DNA from: Aquabacterium commune
GTDB lineage: Bacteria > Pseudomonadota > Gammaproteobacteria > Burkholderiales > Burkholderiaceae_C
Length of the DNA: 64,000 bases
Assembly: GCF_004362855.1 (NCBI RefSeq)
Contig: NZ_SNXW01000006.1
Coordinates: 186,001-250,000 of the forward strand
Reading direction: 5' to 3'
Shown here: positions 26,988 through 34,562 of the stretch, in pieces
How positions within the stretch are numbered: the stretch's first letter is position 1
How the letters are laid out: each line of letters begins with the position of its first letter
Notes under the pieces: model-generated
What the model saw: only the letters and a program-made list of their open reading frames with translations
What the model was told of the DNA's origin: nothing
Databases searched by the model: none
Made by a program: the position numbers and the translations under genes

Positions 26988-27710
26988 ATGACGTCGCGCA
27001 CCCCGGCCATGCGCCAGCTCCTGCTGGACCTCGGCCACGAAGCTGTGCCCGACCTCGATGCCTTCCTGCCCGGCGCGAACGCCGAGGCGCTGTCCTGGCT
27101 GCGGGCGTGGCCGGCCCACGACGGGCCCTTGTCGCCGCTCTACCTGTGGGGGCCGTCCGGCGTGGGCAAAACCCATTTGCTCAGGGCCATGATCGAGCGC
27201 GCGCTGGCCCTGGGCTTTGGCGTGGTCTGGCTCAATGCCCAAACCTGCCAGATGTGGGATGGCGCCCAGCCCGAGTCGCCCACCCTCGCGCTCATCGACG
27301 ACTGCGAGCGCCTTGACGCCGAGGCCCAGCACCTGGCCTTCAAGCTCTTCATCGAGTCGGCCGCTGCGGCCTCTGCCGAGGCGCCGCCGCTGTTCATTTT
27401 CGCCGCCGCTCAGGTGCCCTCGGTGGACCTGCCCGTGCGCGACGACCTGCGCACCCGGCTGGGCTGGGGCCTGAGTTTCGCGCTGCAGCCGCTGGACGAA
27501 GCCGGCTTGCGCCACGCCCTGCAACAGGAGGCCGAGCGCCGCGGCATGGCCTTGAGCGAAGATGTGCTGGCGCACCTGCTGACCCGCCACCAGCGCGATT
27601 TGGGCTCCCTGATGGGCATGCTCGACCGCCTGGACCGCTACGCCCTGTCGGCCCACCGGGTCGTCACCGTGCCCTTGATCAAGGAAATGCTGGCTGCAGA
27701 GCCGGCTTGA
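26988..27710 (+). CDS. hda: DnaA regulatory inactivator Hda
   Basis: With the beta clamp, Hda stimulates ATP hydrolysis by DnaA and so prevents re-initiation. The 240 residues include a clamp-binding motif at the N-terminus (Gln10-Leu-Leu-Leu-Asp-Leu15), a Walker A loop GPSGVGKT (55-62), a Walker B-like LALIDDCE and a sensor region (DLRTRLGWGL). I use ATG 26988, since TGAGGGTG precedes it; a GTG at 26982 is also possible. It begins 10 bp after perM and leads into the HAD gene. Confidence 0.93.
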   Translation: MTSRTPAMRQLLLDLGHEAVPDLDAFLPGANAEALSWLRAWPAHDGPLSPLYLWGPSGVGKTHLLRAMIERALALGFGVVWLNAQTCQMWDGAQPESPTLALIDDCERLDAEAQHLAFKLFIESAAAASAEAPPLFIFAAAQVPSVDLPVRDDLRTRLGWGLSFALQPLDEAGLRHALQQEAERRGMALSEDVLAHLLTRHQRDLGSLMGMLDRLDRYALSAHRVVTVPLIKEMLAAEPA

Positions 27711-27721
27711 AACCTCCCGCC

Positions 27722-28402
27722 ATGACCGCACCCCAGAACCTCGCGCTCTTCGACCTCGATCACACCCTGCTGCCGCTGGACTCCGACCATGAGTTCGGCG
27801 AGTTCATCATCCGCCAGGGCCTGGTCGATGGTGAGGACTACCGCCGCCGCAACGACAACTTTTACCAGCAGTACCGCGAAGGCACGCTGGTGCTGGACGA
27901 CTACATCGCCTTCTCCACCAGCGTGTGGCGACAAATGGACGAGCAGGCCCAGAAGGCGCTGCAACAGGCCTTCATGGAGGCGGTGATCCTGCCGGCCATG
28001 CAGCCCCAGGCCATCGAGCTGGTCGAGCAGCACCGCGCCCAGGGCGACCTGCTCGCCATCGTCACGGCCACCAACGAATTCGTGACCCGCCCCATCGCGC
28101 AGGCCTTCAACGTGGACGACCTCATCGCCGTGCGCCTGGTGCGCGACGCGCAAGGCCGCGTGACGGGCCGCATCGACGGGGTGCCATCTTTCCGCGACGG
28201 CAAGATCACACGTGTGGAACAATGGCTGGCTGACCAGGGTCGCCACCTGGGCCAGTTCGAGCGCGTGAGCTTTTACAGCGACTCCCCCAACGACCTGCCT
28301 TTGCTGGAGAAAGCCACCCACCCGGTGGCCACCAACCCCAGCGCCGAGCTGGAAGCCGTGGCCCAGGAACGGGGCTGGCGCATCCTTCGACTGTTTGCAT
28401 GA
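27722..28402 (+). CDS. HAD-family hydrolase, subfamily IB
   Basis: A phosphoserine-phosphatase-like hydrolase of 226 residues; the substrate is unknown. The nucleophile motif is Asp11-Leu-Asp13 (ALFDLDHTLL). Motif II Thr lies in LLAIVTATN, and the motif IV acidic residues are in FYSDSPNDLPLL. The IB-type helical cap sits between the first and second motifs. It starts 11 bp after hda and its TGA overlaps the pcnB ATG by four bases. Confidence 0.9.
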   Translation: MTAPQNLALFDLDHTLLPLDSDHEFGEFIIRQGLVDGEDYRRRNDNFYQQYREGTLVLDDYIAFSTSVWRQMDEQAQKALQQAFMEAVILPAMQPQAIELVEQHRAQGDLLAIVTATNEFVTRPIAQAFNVDDLIAVRLVRDAQGRVTGRIDGVPSFRDGKITRVEQWLADQGRHLGQFERVSFYSDSPNDLPLLEKATHPVATNPSAELEAVAQERGWRILRLFA

Positions 28403-30117
28403 TCAAAAGCCTGATTCACAAGATCCTCGGCAAGCCGGCCGCTGCCAAGCGCACGGCCCACGCCCCCCACGCCCCCCACGCCGCGCATGCGCCCGGCCAC
28501 GCGCCCGCCGCGCCCAAATCTGGCAAGCCGCCGCGCATCCCCGTGGGCAAGCGCGTGGACGTGCCGGCCTCCGAGCACGGCATCGACCCCAAGCTGGTCG
28601 ATGAGCGCGCCCGCAAGGTCGTCGAGACGCTGCAGGACGCCGGCTACGAGGCCTACATCGTCGGCGGCGCTGTGCGCGACCTCATCCTCGGGCACCGCCC
28701 CAAGGATTTCGACGTGGCCACCAACGCCACCCCTGAGCAGGTCAAGGGCCTGTTCCGCCGCGCCTTCATCATCGGTCGGCGCTTCCGCATCGTCCACGTG
28801 GTGTATGGCCGTGGCCGCGAGCACGAGGTGATCGAGGTCTCGACCTTCCGCGCCTACCTCGACGCCGATGCGGCCGAGCAGGTCGCGGGCAACGAGAAAA
28901 CCTCGCGCAAGGAGCTGGCCGACAAGTCCCACGTGGTGGACGCCAGCGGCCGCGTGCTGCGCGACAACGTCTGGGGCCCGCAGGACCAGGACGCCGCGCG
29001 CCGCGACTTCACCATCAACGCGATGTACTACGACCCCCGCACGGAGGTCGTCGTGGACTACCACGGCGGCATTGGCGATGCGAAAAAGCGCTTGCTGCGC
29101 ATGATCGGCCACCCCGAAACGCGCTACCGCGAGGACCCGGTGCGCATCGTGCGTGTCGTGCGTTTCGCGGCCAAGCTGGGTTTCGAGATCGAGCCGAAAA
29201 CGCGCGAGCCCGTGCAGGAGATGTCCGAGCTGCTGAGCAATGTGCCGCAGTCGCGCCTGTTCGACGAAATGATCAAGCTGCTGCAGACGGGCCACGCGCG
29301 TGCGTCCATCGAGCAGTTGCGCAAGCAGGGCCTGGACCGCGGCGTCTTCCCCATCCTGGACGCCGTGTTCGACGAGGCGCGCCGCCACCCGGGCCGCGAG
29401 CAGTTCGTGCAACTGGCCCTGGCCGACACCGACCGCCGCGTCTCCGAAGGCAAGCCCGTGGCGCCCAGCTTCCTGCTGGCCTGCCTGCTGTGGCACGACG
29501 TGCTGGCCCACTGGGAGCGCAACGTGGCTCAGGGCGAGCCGAACTTCCCGGCACTGCAATCGGCCACCGACGCGGTGTTCGACGCGCGCATCGGCGACAT
29601 CTCCGGGCGCGGCAAGCTGGCCACCGACATGCGCGAAATCTGGACCATGCAGCCCCGCTTCGAGCGGCGCACCGGCAACGGCCCGGCCACGCTGGTCGAG
29701 CAACCGCGTTTCCGTGCCGGCTTCGACTTCCTGCGCCTGCGCGGCCAGGTGGGCGAGGTGGAGCCTTCCCTGGCGATCTGGTGGGAGAGCTTCTCCCTGG
29801 CCGATGCCACCGAGCGCCGCCAGATGCTCGACGAAGTCCGCCAGCAAGGCGCGGCGGGCGGCGGCCGCAGGGGCGGTGGGCGTTCGGCGTCCGCAGGCAG
29901 CCGCGGCAACGCCGCGAACCCGACCGCATCGAGCGACGACGGCGATGCCGACTTCGCGGCAGACGACGCGGGTGGCGCCGCCGGAGAAGCTGGCATCGGC
30001 GGTGACGCCCCCGCCCGCAAACGCCGCCGTCGCCGCCGCAAACCGGCAGGCGAGGGCGCTGCCCGCGAAGGCTCGGGGGCTGCCGCTGGCGGTGGCTCCG
30101 GCGGGACGGCCGATTGA
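28399..30117 (+). CDS. pcnB: Poly(A) polymerase I
   Basis: Adds 3' poly(A) tails that mark RNA for decay. The 572 residues show the nucleotidyltransferase core: YIVGGAVRDLILGHRPKDFD with Asp103 and Asp105, RRFRIVHV, RRDFTINAM, then the RNA-binding ERxR-type REDPVRIVRVVRF. An N-terminal His/Ala/Pro repeat (residues 20-37) precedes the core. The last 90 residues are Gly/Ala-rich with an arginine-lysine patch (KRRRRRRK), probably for RNA contact. It overlaps the HAD gene by 4 bp and folK by 4 bp. Confidence 0.95.
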   Translation: MIKSLIHKILGKPAAAKRTAHAPHAPHAAHAPGHAPAAPKSGKPPRIPVGKRVDVPASEHGIDPKLVDERARKVVETLQDAGYEAYIVGGAVRDLILGHRPKDFDVATNATPEQVKGLFRRAFIIGRRFRIVHVVYGRGREHEVIEVSTFRAYLDADAAEQVAGNEKTSRKELADKSHVVDASGRVLRDNVWGPQDQDAARRDFTINAMYYDPRTEVVVDYHGGIGDAKKRLLRMIGHPETRYREDPVRIVRVVRFAAKLGFEIEPKTREPVQEMSELLSNVPQSRLFDEMIKLLQTGHARASIEQLRKQGLDRGVFPILDAVFDEARRHPGREQFVQLALADTDRRVSEGKPVAPSFLLACLLWHDVLAHWERNVAQGEPNFPALQSATDAVFDARIGDISGRGKLATDMREIWTMQPRFERRTGNGPATLVEQPRFRAGFDFLRLRGQVGEVEPSLAIWWESFSLADATERRQMLDEVRQQGAAGGGRRGGGRSASAGSRGNAANPTASSDDGDADFAADDAGGAAGEAGIGGDAPARKRRRRRRKPAGEGAAREGSGAAAGGGSGGTAD

Positions 30118-30707
30118 CCCAAGCCGCCCAAGCCCTGGCGCCATGGGCCACCGAGGCCCATGCGCTGCGGTCGCTGCCCCGCTGGCATGCCTGCATCGGA
30201 CTGGGTGGCAACCTGGGCGACGTGCTGGCCAGCATGGTCGCTGCGCTGAGCGCGGTGCACACGCTGCCCGGCACCCGGGTGGTGAGCGTGTCCTCGGTGT
30301 ACAACACGGCACCGGTCGATGCCAGCGGCCCGAACTACCTCAACGCGGTCGCCGTGGTCGCCACATCGCTGGGGCCGCACGAATTGCTGCGCGCCCTGCA
30401 ATCGCTGGAACTGGCGCAAGGCCGCGAGCGCCCCTACCGCAATGCCCCCCGCACCCTGGACCTCGACCTGCTGTGCCACGGTGACGCGCTGCTGACCACC
30501 CCGACGCTGACCCTGCCGCACCCGCGCATGGCCGAACGTGCCTTCGTGCTGCTGCCCCTGCGCGAGGCCTTGGCCAACTTGCCGACATCCCCGGCTGCCG
30601 CTGGGGTCTGCCTGCCGACCTTGCCGGCGGAGGCCGAACAAGCGAAAATGGCCCGTGCACAAGGCATCGCACGGCAATGTGGCTTCCCGGTGAATTTCGG
30701 GATATAA
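30114..30707 (+). CDS. folK: 6-hydroxymethyl-7,8-dihydropterin pyrophosphokinase
   Basis: FolK transfers pyrophosphate from ATP to 6-hydroxymethyl-dihydropterin in folate synthesis. The 197 residues include GLGGNLGDV near 29, the signature RTLDLDLLCHGD, and PHPRMAERAFVLLPL. No in-frame ATG or GTG precedes the conserved region, so the TTG at 30114, overlapping the pcnB stop (TTGA), is the likely start. About 25 extra N-terminal residues precede the family core. The stop TAA lies inside the rpsU promoter -10 element. Confidence 0.9.
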   Translation: MTQAAQALAPWATEAHALRSLPRWHACIGLGGNLGDVLASMVAALSAVHTLPGTRVVSVSSVYNTAPVDASGPNYLNAVAVVATSLGPHELLRALQSLELAQGRERPYRNAPRTLDLDLLCHGDALLTTPTLTLPHPRMAERAFVLLPLREALANLPTSPAAAGVCLPTLPAEAEQAKMARAQGIARQCGFPVNFGI

Positions 30708-30708
30708 T
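30703..30708 (+). promoter_or_regulatory. -10 element of the rpsU promoter
   Basis: A perfect TATAAT contains the folK stop codon (TAA, 30705-30707). At 17-bp spacing the hexamer TGGCTT (30680-30685) is a poor -35. It would start transcription about 210 bp ahead of rpsU. Confidence 0.55.
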
Positions 30709-30924
30709 CGCGGGCTTAATTGGTGGGCTCGCTGCATGTTTGCAAAGAAGTCCTCTTGAGATGCGCGTTGGATTCACTATCGAGTTGGTGCCTGTAGAAG
30801 GGCTCGAATTCGTCCGGTGGGCCCACCGGATGGTCGAATTCAGCTTGAGTTCGGTAAATCACAGCGCGCCGAGAGGCCATGCCGCCAGCCCGATGAATGC
30901 ATTCACATTGAAAGCGAATCTCTG
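30709..30924 (+). promoter_or_regulatory. Structured 5' leader of rpsU
   Basis: A 215-bp stretch from the promoter to the rpsU start. It holds an 18-bp perfect palindrome TCCGGTGGGCCCACCGGA (30813-30830), extended by outer arms GAATTCG (30806-30812) and CGAATTC (30835-30841) with a four-base bulge on the 3' side. A 54-codon frame (ATG 30761) runs through it and ends on the rpsU start as TGATG. Translation of that frame, or control by the hairpin, is plausible but unproven. Confidence 0.5.
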
Positions 30925-31137
30925 ATGACGACCATCCGTGTCAAGGAAAACGAACCCTTCGACGTCGCTCTGCGCCGTTTCAAGCGCACCATCGAAAAGC
31001 TGGGCTTGCTGACCGACCTGCGCGCCCGCGAGTTCTACGAAAAGCCCACCGCTGAGCGCAAGCGCAAAAAGGCTGCCGCCGTCAAGCGCCACTACAAGCG
31101 TGTGCGCAGCATGCAGCTGCCCAAGAAGCTGTACTGA
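30925..31137 (+). CDS. rpsU: 30S ribosomal protein S21
   Basis: A small basic protein of the 30S subunit near the 3' end of 16S rRNA. Its 70 residues match bS21 ([18 protein letters not shown] at the start, [12 protein letters not shown] near the end). It has its own promoter inside folK and a terminator 66 bp downstream, before yqeY. Confidence 0.98.
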
Positions 31138-31202
31138 TCTTTTGATCTGAACGCTTCTTGACGGTGTCGATGCAGCCTTTGCTGCACGACCTGCTCACTC
31201 AG

Positions 31203-31232
31203 ACCCGCGCGGGGACGCCCATGCGGGTTTTT
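31203..31232 (+). terminator. Rho-independent terminator after rpsU
   Basis: The stem ACCCGC / GCGGGT with a 14-nt loop is followed by TTTT. It separates rpsU from yqeY. Confidence 0.75.
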
Positions 31233-31279
31233 GTCATTCTGGCGAGCCTTTTTCACCTTCACCGCACAAGGACCCCACC

Positions 31280-31726
31280 ATGAGCCTGCAACAACGCATC
31301 TCCGACGACATGAAGACCGCCATGCGCGCCAAGGACGCCGAGCGCCTGGGCACCATCCGCATGCTGATGGCCGCGATGAAGCAAAAGGAAGTCGATGAGC
31401 GCGTCACGCTGGACGACGCCATGATCGTGGGCATCGTGGACAAGCTGATCAAGCAGCGCAAGGATGCCGCCCAGCAGTACGAAGCTGGTCAGCGCCAGGA
31501 CCTGGCCGACAAGGAAAAATCCGAAATCGTCGTGCTGGAGGCCTACCTGCCGCAGCGCCTGAGCGCCGATGAGGTGAACGCGGCCGTGAAGGCCATCGTG
31601 GTCGAGCTGGGCGCTTCGGGCCCCGGCGACATGGGCAAGGTCATGGGTGTGGTCAAACAGCGACTGGCAGGCCAGGCCGACATGGGCCTGGTGTCTGCGG
31701 CAGTGAAAACCGCACTGGCACCTTGA
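31280..31726 (+). CDS. GatB/YqeY domain protein
   Basis: A 148-residue protein made of the YqeY fold, which also forms the tail of GatB in amidotransferases. Its function as a free protein is unknown. It is helical throughout (LQQRISDDMKTAMRAKDAER at the start, then LEAYLPQRLSADEV and GDMGKVMGVVKQRLAGQAD). The rpsU-yqeY order is widely conserved. Confidence 0.93.
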   Translation: MSLQQRISDDMKTAMRAKDAERLGTIRMLMAAMKQKEVDERVTLDDAMIVGIVDKLIKQRKDAAQQYEAGQRQDLADKEKSEIVVLEAYLPQRLSADEVNAAVKAIVVELGASGPGDMGKVMGVVKQRLAGQADMGLVSAAVKTALAP

Positions 31727-31770
31727 GTTCGCCGTCGTACGATGGCGTTTTTGAACCGAAGCACCGCACC

Positions 31771-32130
31771 ATGAGCCAATCCGTGCAGATCCAGGCCATT
31801 GCCGAAGACGTGTACGTCGCCCCCCAGTTGACCCCGGAGGCCATGGCCGCGGCGGCCGAAGCAGGCTTCAAGGCCGTGCTGAACAACCGCCCCGACATGG
31901 AAGGCGGCCCCGACCAGCCCACCAGTGCTGCGGTGGAAGCCGCCGCCAAGGCTGCGGGCTTGCAGTACGCCCACCTGCCGGTGCAGGGCGGGGGGCAGAC
32001 GCCCGAGGAGATCTCGCGCTGCGCCGAGTTGCTCCAGACCCTGCCTCGTCCGCTGCTGATGTTCTGCCGCAGCGGTGCGCGCTCGGCCAACCTGTACCGC
32101 CAGGCGATCGCGCTGGGCGACGCCGACTGA
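31771..32130 (+). CDS. TIGR01244-family phosphatase/sulfur-transferase-like protein
   Basis: A 119-residue member of the DUF442 group (beta-lactamase-hydrolase-like, Blh N-terminal domain). It has a dual-specificity-phosphatase or rhodanese-like fold. The catalytic loop is Cys99-Arg-Ser-Gly-Ala-Arg-Ser105. Relatives are linked with sulfide oxidation or persulfide handling, and the role here is unknown. It lies 44 bp after yqeY and only 13 bp before the TRAP permease gene, so it may share that transcript. Confidence 0.87.
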   Translation: MSQSVQIQAIAEDVYVAPQLTPEAMAAAAEAGFKAVLNNRPDMEGGPDQPTSAAVEAAAKAAGLQYAHLPVQGGGQTPEEISRCAELLQTLPRPLLMFCRSGARSANLYRQAIALGDAD

Positions 32131-32143
32131 GGCGCTGCAGCTC

Positions 32144-32674
32144 ATGCAGACCTTCATCCGCTGGGTGGACACCCTCTCGCGCTGGTTCGGCGTGCTGGCT
32201 GCTTGCGCCTTGTTCGCCGCCTGCATGATCAGCGCTGGCAATGCCCTGCTGCGCTACACCCTCGGCATCGGCTCCAACGCCTGGCTGGAAGTGCAGTGGT
32301 ACCTGTTCGGCATCGCGGTGTTCGCCGGTGCGCCCATGCTGCTCAAACTCAATGAGCACGTGCGGGTGGACGTGATTTATGGCGGTCGCTCGCCGCGCAC
32401 CAAGGCCTGGATCGACGTGATCGGCCTCCTGGTGGTGCTGCTGCCGCTGTGCGGCATCGTCGCCTGGCTGTCCTGGCCCTTCGTGGTCGAGTCTTTCCTG
32501 CAGCAAGAGCACTCGCCAAGCGCGGGTGGCCTCATCCGTTGGCCGATCAAGGCGGCCATGCCGATCGGGTTCGCCCTGCTGGGCCTGCAAGGCCTGGCCG
32601 AGCTCTTGCGTCGCATCGACTTCCTGCGCGGCCGCACCGAGCTGGACATCCATTACGAAAGGCCGCTGCAGTGA
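32144..32674 (+). CDS. TRAP transporter small permease (DctQ family)
   Basis: The small membrane subunit of a tripartite ATP-independent periplasmic transporter. The 176 residues have four membrane helices, with EVQWYLFGIAVFAGAPMLLK and NEHVRVDVIYG as the family core. It is probably specific for an organic acid, judged from the TakP-like binding protein encoded nearby. Its stop overlaps the start of the large permease gene (GTGA). Confidence 0.93.
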   Translation: MQTFIRWVDTLSRWFGVLAACALFAACMISAGNALLRYTLGIGSNAWLEVQWYLFGIAVFAGAPMLLKLNEHVRVDVIYGGRSPRTKAWIDVIGLLVVLLPLCGIVAWLSWPFVVESFLQQEHSPSAGGLIRWPIKAAMPIGFALLGLQGLAELLRRIDFLRGRTELDIHYERPLQ

Positions 32675-34191
32675 CCGAGATCTCCAACCTCGCGCCGATC
32701 ATGTTCGGCTCGCTGGTGCTGGCCATGTTGCTGGGCTTCCCGGTGGCCTTCACGCTGGGTGGGCTGGGCCTGGGCTTTGGCTACTACGCCATGTCGCAGG
32801 GGCTGTTCAACGAAGCCTTCATGGGCAATTTGCCCCTGCGCCTGTTCGGCATCGTCTCCAACGAGCTGTTGCTGTCCATCCCCTTCTTCACCTTCATGGG
32901 CGCCATCCTGGAGCGCTGTGGCCTGGCCGAAGACCTGCTGGAAGGCACGGGCCAGCTGTTCGGTGGCAAGCCGGGCGGCCTGGGTTTCGCCGTCATCATT
33001 GTGGGGGCCATCCTGGGCGCCATCACGGGCACGGTGGCGGCCAGCGTCATCGCCATGGGCGTGATCTCGCTGCCCATCATGGTGCGCTATGGCTACGACA
33101 TGCGCTACGCCACCGGCGTGATCGCTGCCTCGGGCACGATCACCCAGCTCATCCCGCCTTCGCTGGTGCTGGTGGTGCTGGCCGACCAGCTCGGGCGCTC
33201 GGTGGGCGACATGTACCTGGGCGCCATCGGCCCTTCTCTGTTGCAGACCGCCATCTTCCTGCTGTTCACGCTGGGTGTGGCGCTGTTGCGCCCGCAATGG
33301 GTGCCGCCGCTGCCGGAGGAGGCCCGCACGGTGCGCGGCTGGCCGCTGCTCAAGCGCGTGCTGTGGGGCATGCTGCCCTCCATCGTGCTGATTTTCCTGG
33401 TGCTGGGCACGCTGTTCATGGGGCTGGCCACGCCGACCGAAGCGGGCGCGCTGGGCGCCATCGGCGGCATGGTGCTGGCCGCCTTGCACAAGCGCCTGAG
33501 CTGGTCGCTGGTGTGGCAGGCCATGGATTCGACCATGCGCGTCACGGCCATGGTGATCTTCATCCTGCTGGGCTCCAGTGTGTTTTCGCTGGTCTTCCAG
33601 GGTGTCGATGGCAACCTCTGGATCGAGCACCTGCTCACCAATTTGCCGGGCGGCGCCTTGGGCTTCCTCATCGTCGTCAACCTGTTCGTCTTTTTCCTGG
33701 CCTTCTTCCTCGATTTCTTCGAGATCGCTTTCATCGTGGTGCCGCTGCTGGCACCGGTGGCGCAGAAGCTGGGCATCGACCTGGTGTGGTTCGGCGTGCT
33801 GCTGTGCGTGAACATGCAGACCAGCTTCATGCACCCGCCCTTTGGCTTCGCGCTGTTCTACCTGCGTGGCGTGGCCGATCAGATCCACAAGAGCGGGGCC
33901 ATCGCCAAGCCCATCCAGTCCAAGGACATCTACCTGGGGGCCATTCCCTGGGTGCTGATGCAGCTGAGCCTGGTGGCGATGGTGATCTTCTGGCCGGAGT
34001 CGGTGACCTACTGGCTCGACAAGGAGGCGGTGGTGAACACCGACGAGGTGCACATCGAGATGAAGATCGATGACACCGGTGCGCCGGAGGATGTGCCTGC
34101 CGAGGTGCCTGTCGAGGTGCCGTCAGCACCCGAGGCACAGGGCGACAGCGACCCGGCCCAGGCCGTCAAGGACGCGCTGAAGGCACGCTGA
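32671..34191 (+). CDS. TRAP transporter large permease (DctM family)
   Basis: The 12-helix channel subunit of the TRAP transporter. A GTG start at 32671 overlaps the small-permease stop. The 506 residues keep the family core (LGFPVAFTLGG, GGLGFAVIIVGAILGAITGT, GLATPTEAGALGAIGGMVLA, TSFMHPPFGFALFYLRGVA). The last 45 residues form an acidic Pro/Val/Glu-rich tail (VPAEVPVEVPSAPEA) beyond the usual end. It converges on a small ORF and on the binding-protein gene. Confidence 0.95.
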   Translation: MTEISNLAPIMFGSLVLAMLLGFPVAFTLGGLGLGFGYYAMSQGLFNEAFMGNLPLRLFGIVSNELLLSIPFFTFMGAILERCGLAEDLLEGTGQLFGGKPGGLGFAVIIVGAILGAITGTVAASVIAMGVISLPIMVRYGYDMRYATGVIAASGTITQLIPPSLVLVVLADQLGRSVGDMYLGAIGPSLLQTAIFLLFTLGVALLRPQWVPPLPEEARTVRGWPLLKRVLWGMLPSIVLIFLVLGTLFMGLATPTEAGALGAIGGMVLAALHKRLSWSLVWQAMDSTMRVTAMVIFILLGSSVFSLVFQGVDGNLWIEHLLTNLPGGALGFLIVVNLFVFFLAFFLDFFEIAFIVVPLLAPVAQKLGIDLVWFGVLLCVNMQTSFMHPPFGFALFYLRGVADQIHKSGAIAKPIQSKDIYLGAIPWVLMQLSLVAMVIFWPESVTYWLDKEAVVNTDEVHIEMKIDDTGAPEDVPAEVPVEVPSAPEAQGDSDPAQAVKDALKAR

Positions 34192-34194
34192 ACC

Positions 34195-34440
34195 TCAGCC
34201 CTGGCAAGCCTGGCGCTTGGCATGGGCCCACAGGCCCAGCAAACACAGACCGACCGCGGGCAAAGGCCAGTGCCAGAAAGCGCAGAGCGCCCCGCCTGAC
34301 CAGGCCATCAGGCTGAGGGTGCGCCAGGTGCGCGTCAGGGCGGGCTGGCTCCAGTCCTGGTGCTGGCTCAGGGTGCGCGAAGTGGCATGAGGTTGGGGCA
34401 TGTGAGCGGCCGGTTGCGGCTCGGGGGCATCCCGCGCCAT
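34195..34440 (-). CDS. Small putative membrane protein
   Basis: Not recognised. The frame from ATG 34440 gives 81 residues: a polar His/Gln/Pro-rich N-terminal half, then two likely hydrophobic segments (LMAWSGGALCAFWHW and LPAVGLCLLGLWA) and a basic end. It lies 3 bp past the large-permease stop on the opposite strand. Coding is supported only by the hydrophobic pattern and the gap it fills. A GTG at 34461 would be an alternative start. Confidence 0.4.
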   Translation of the reverse strand: MARDAPEPQPAAHMPQPHATSRTLSQHQDWSQPALTRTWRTLSLMAWSGGALCAFWHWPLPAVGLCLLGLWAHAKRQACQG

Positions 34441-34562
34441 GACCTTGCTTCGGCCGACCACGCTGCGACTTGAGAGCGGGCATTCCCTGAGGCCCGTGCG
34501 GGTGGCACTTCCAACACGGAATGCGCACCCGCCCGGGGCGGATCAGGCGGCTCGGCCGTCGC

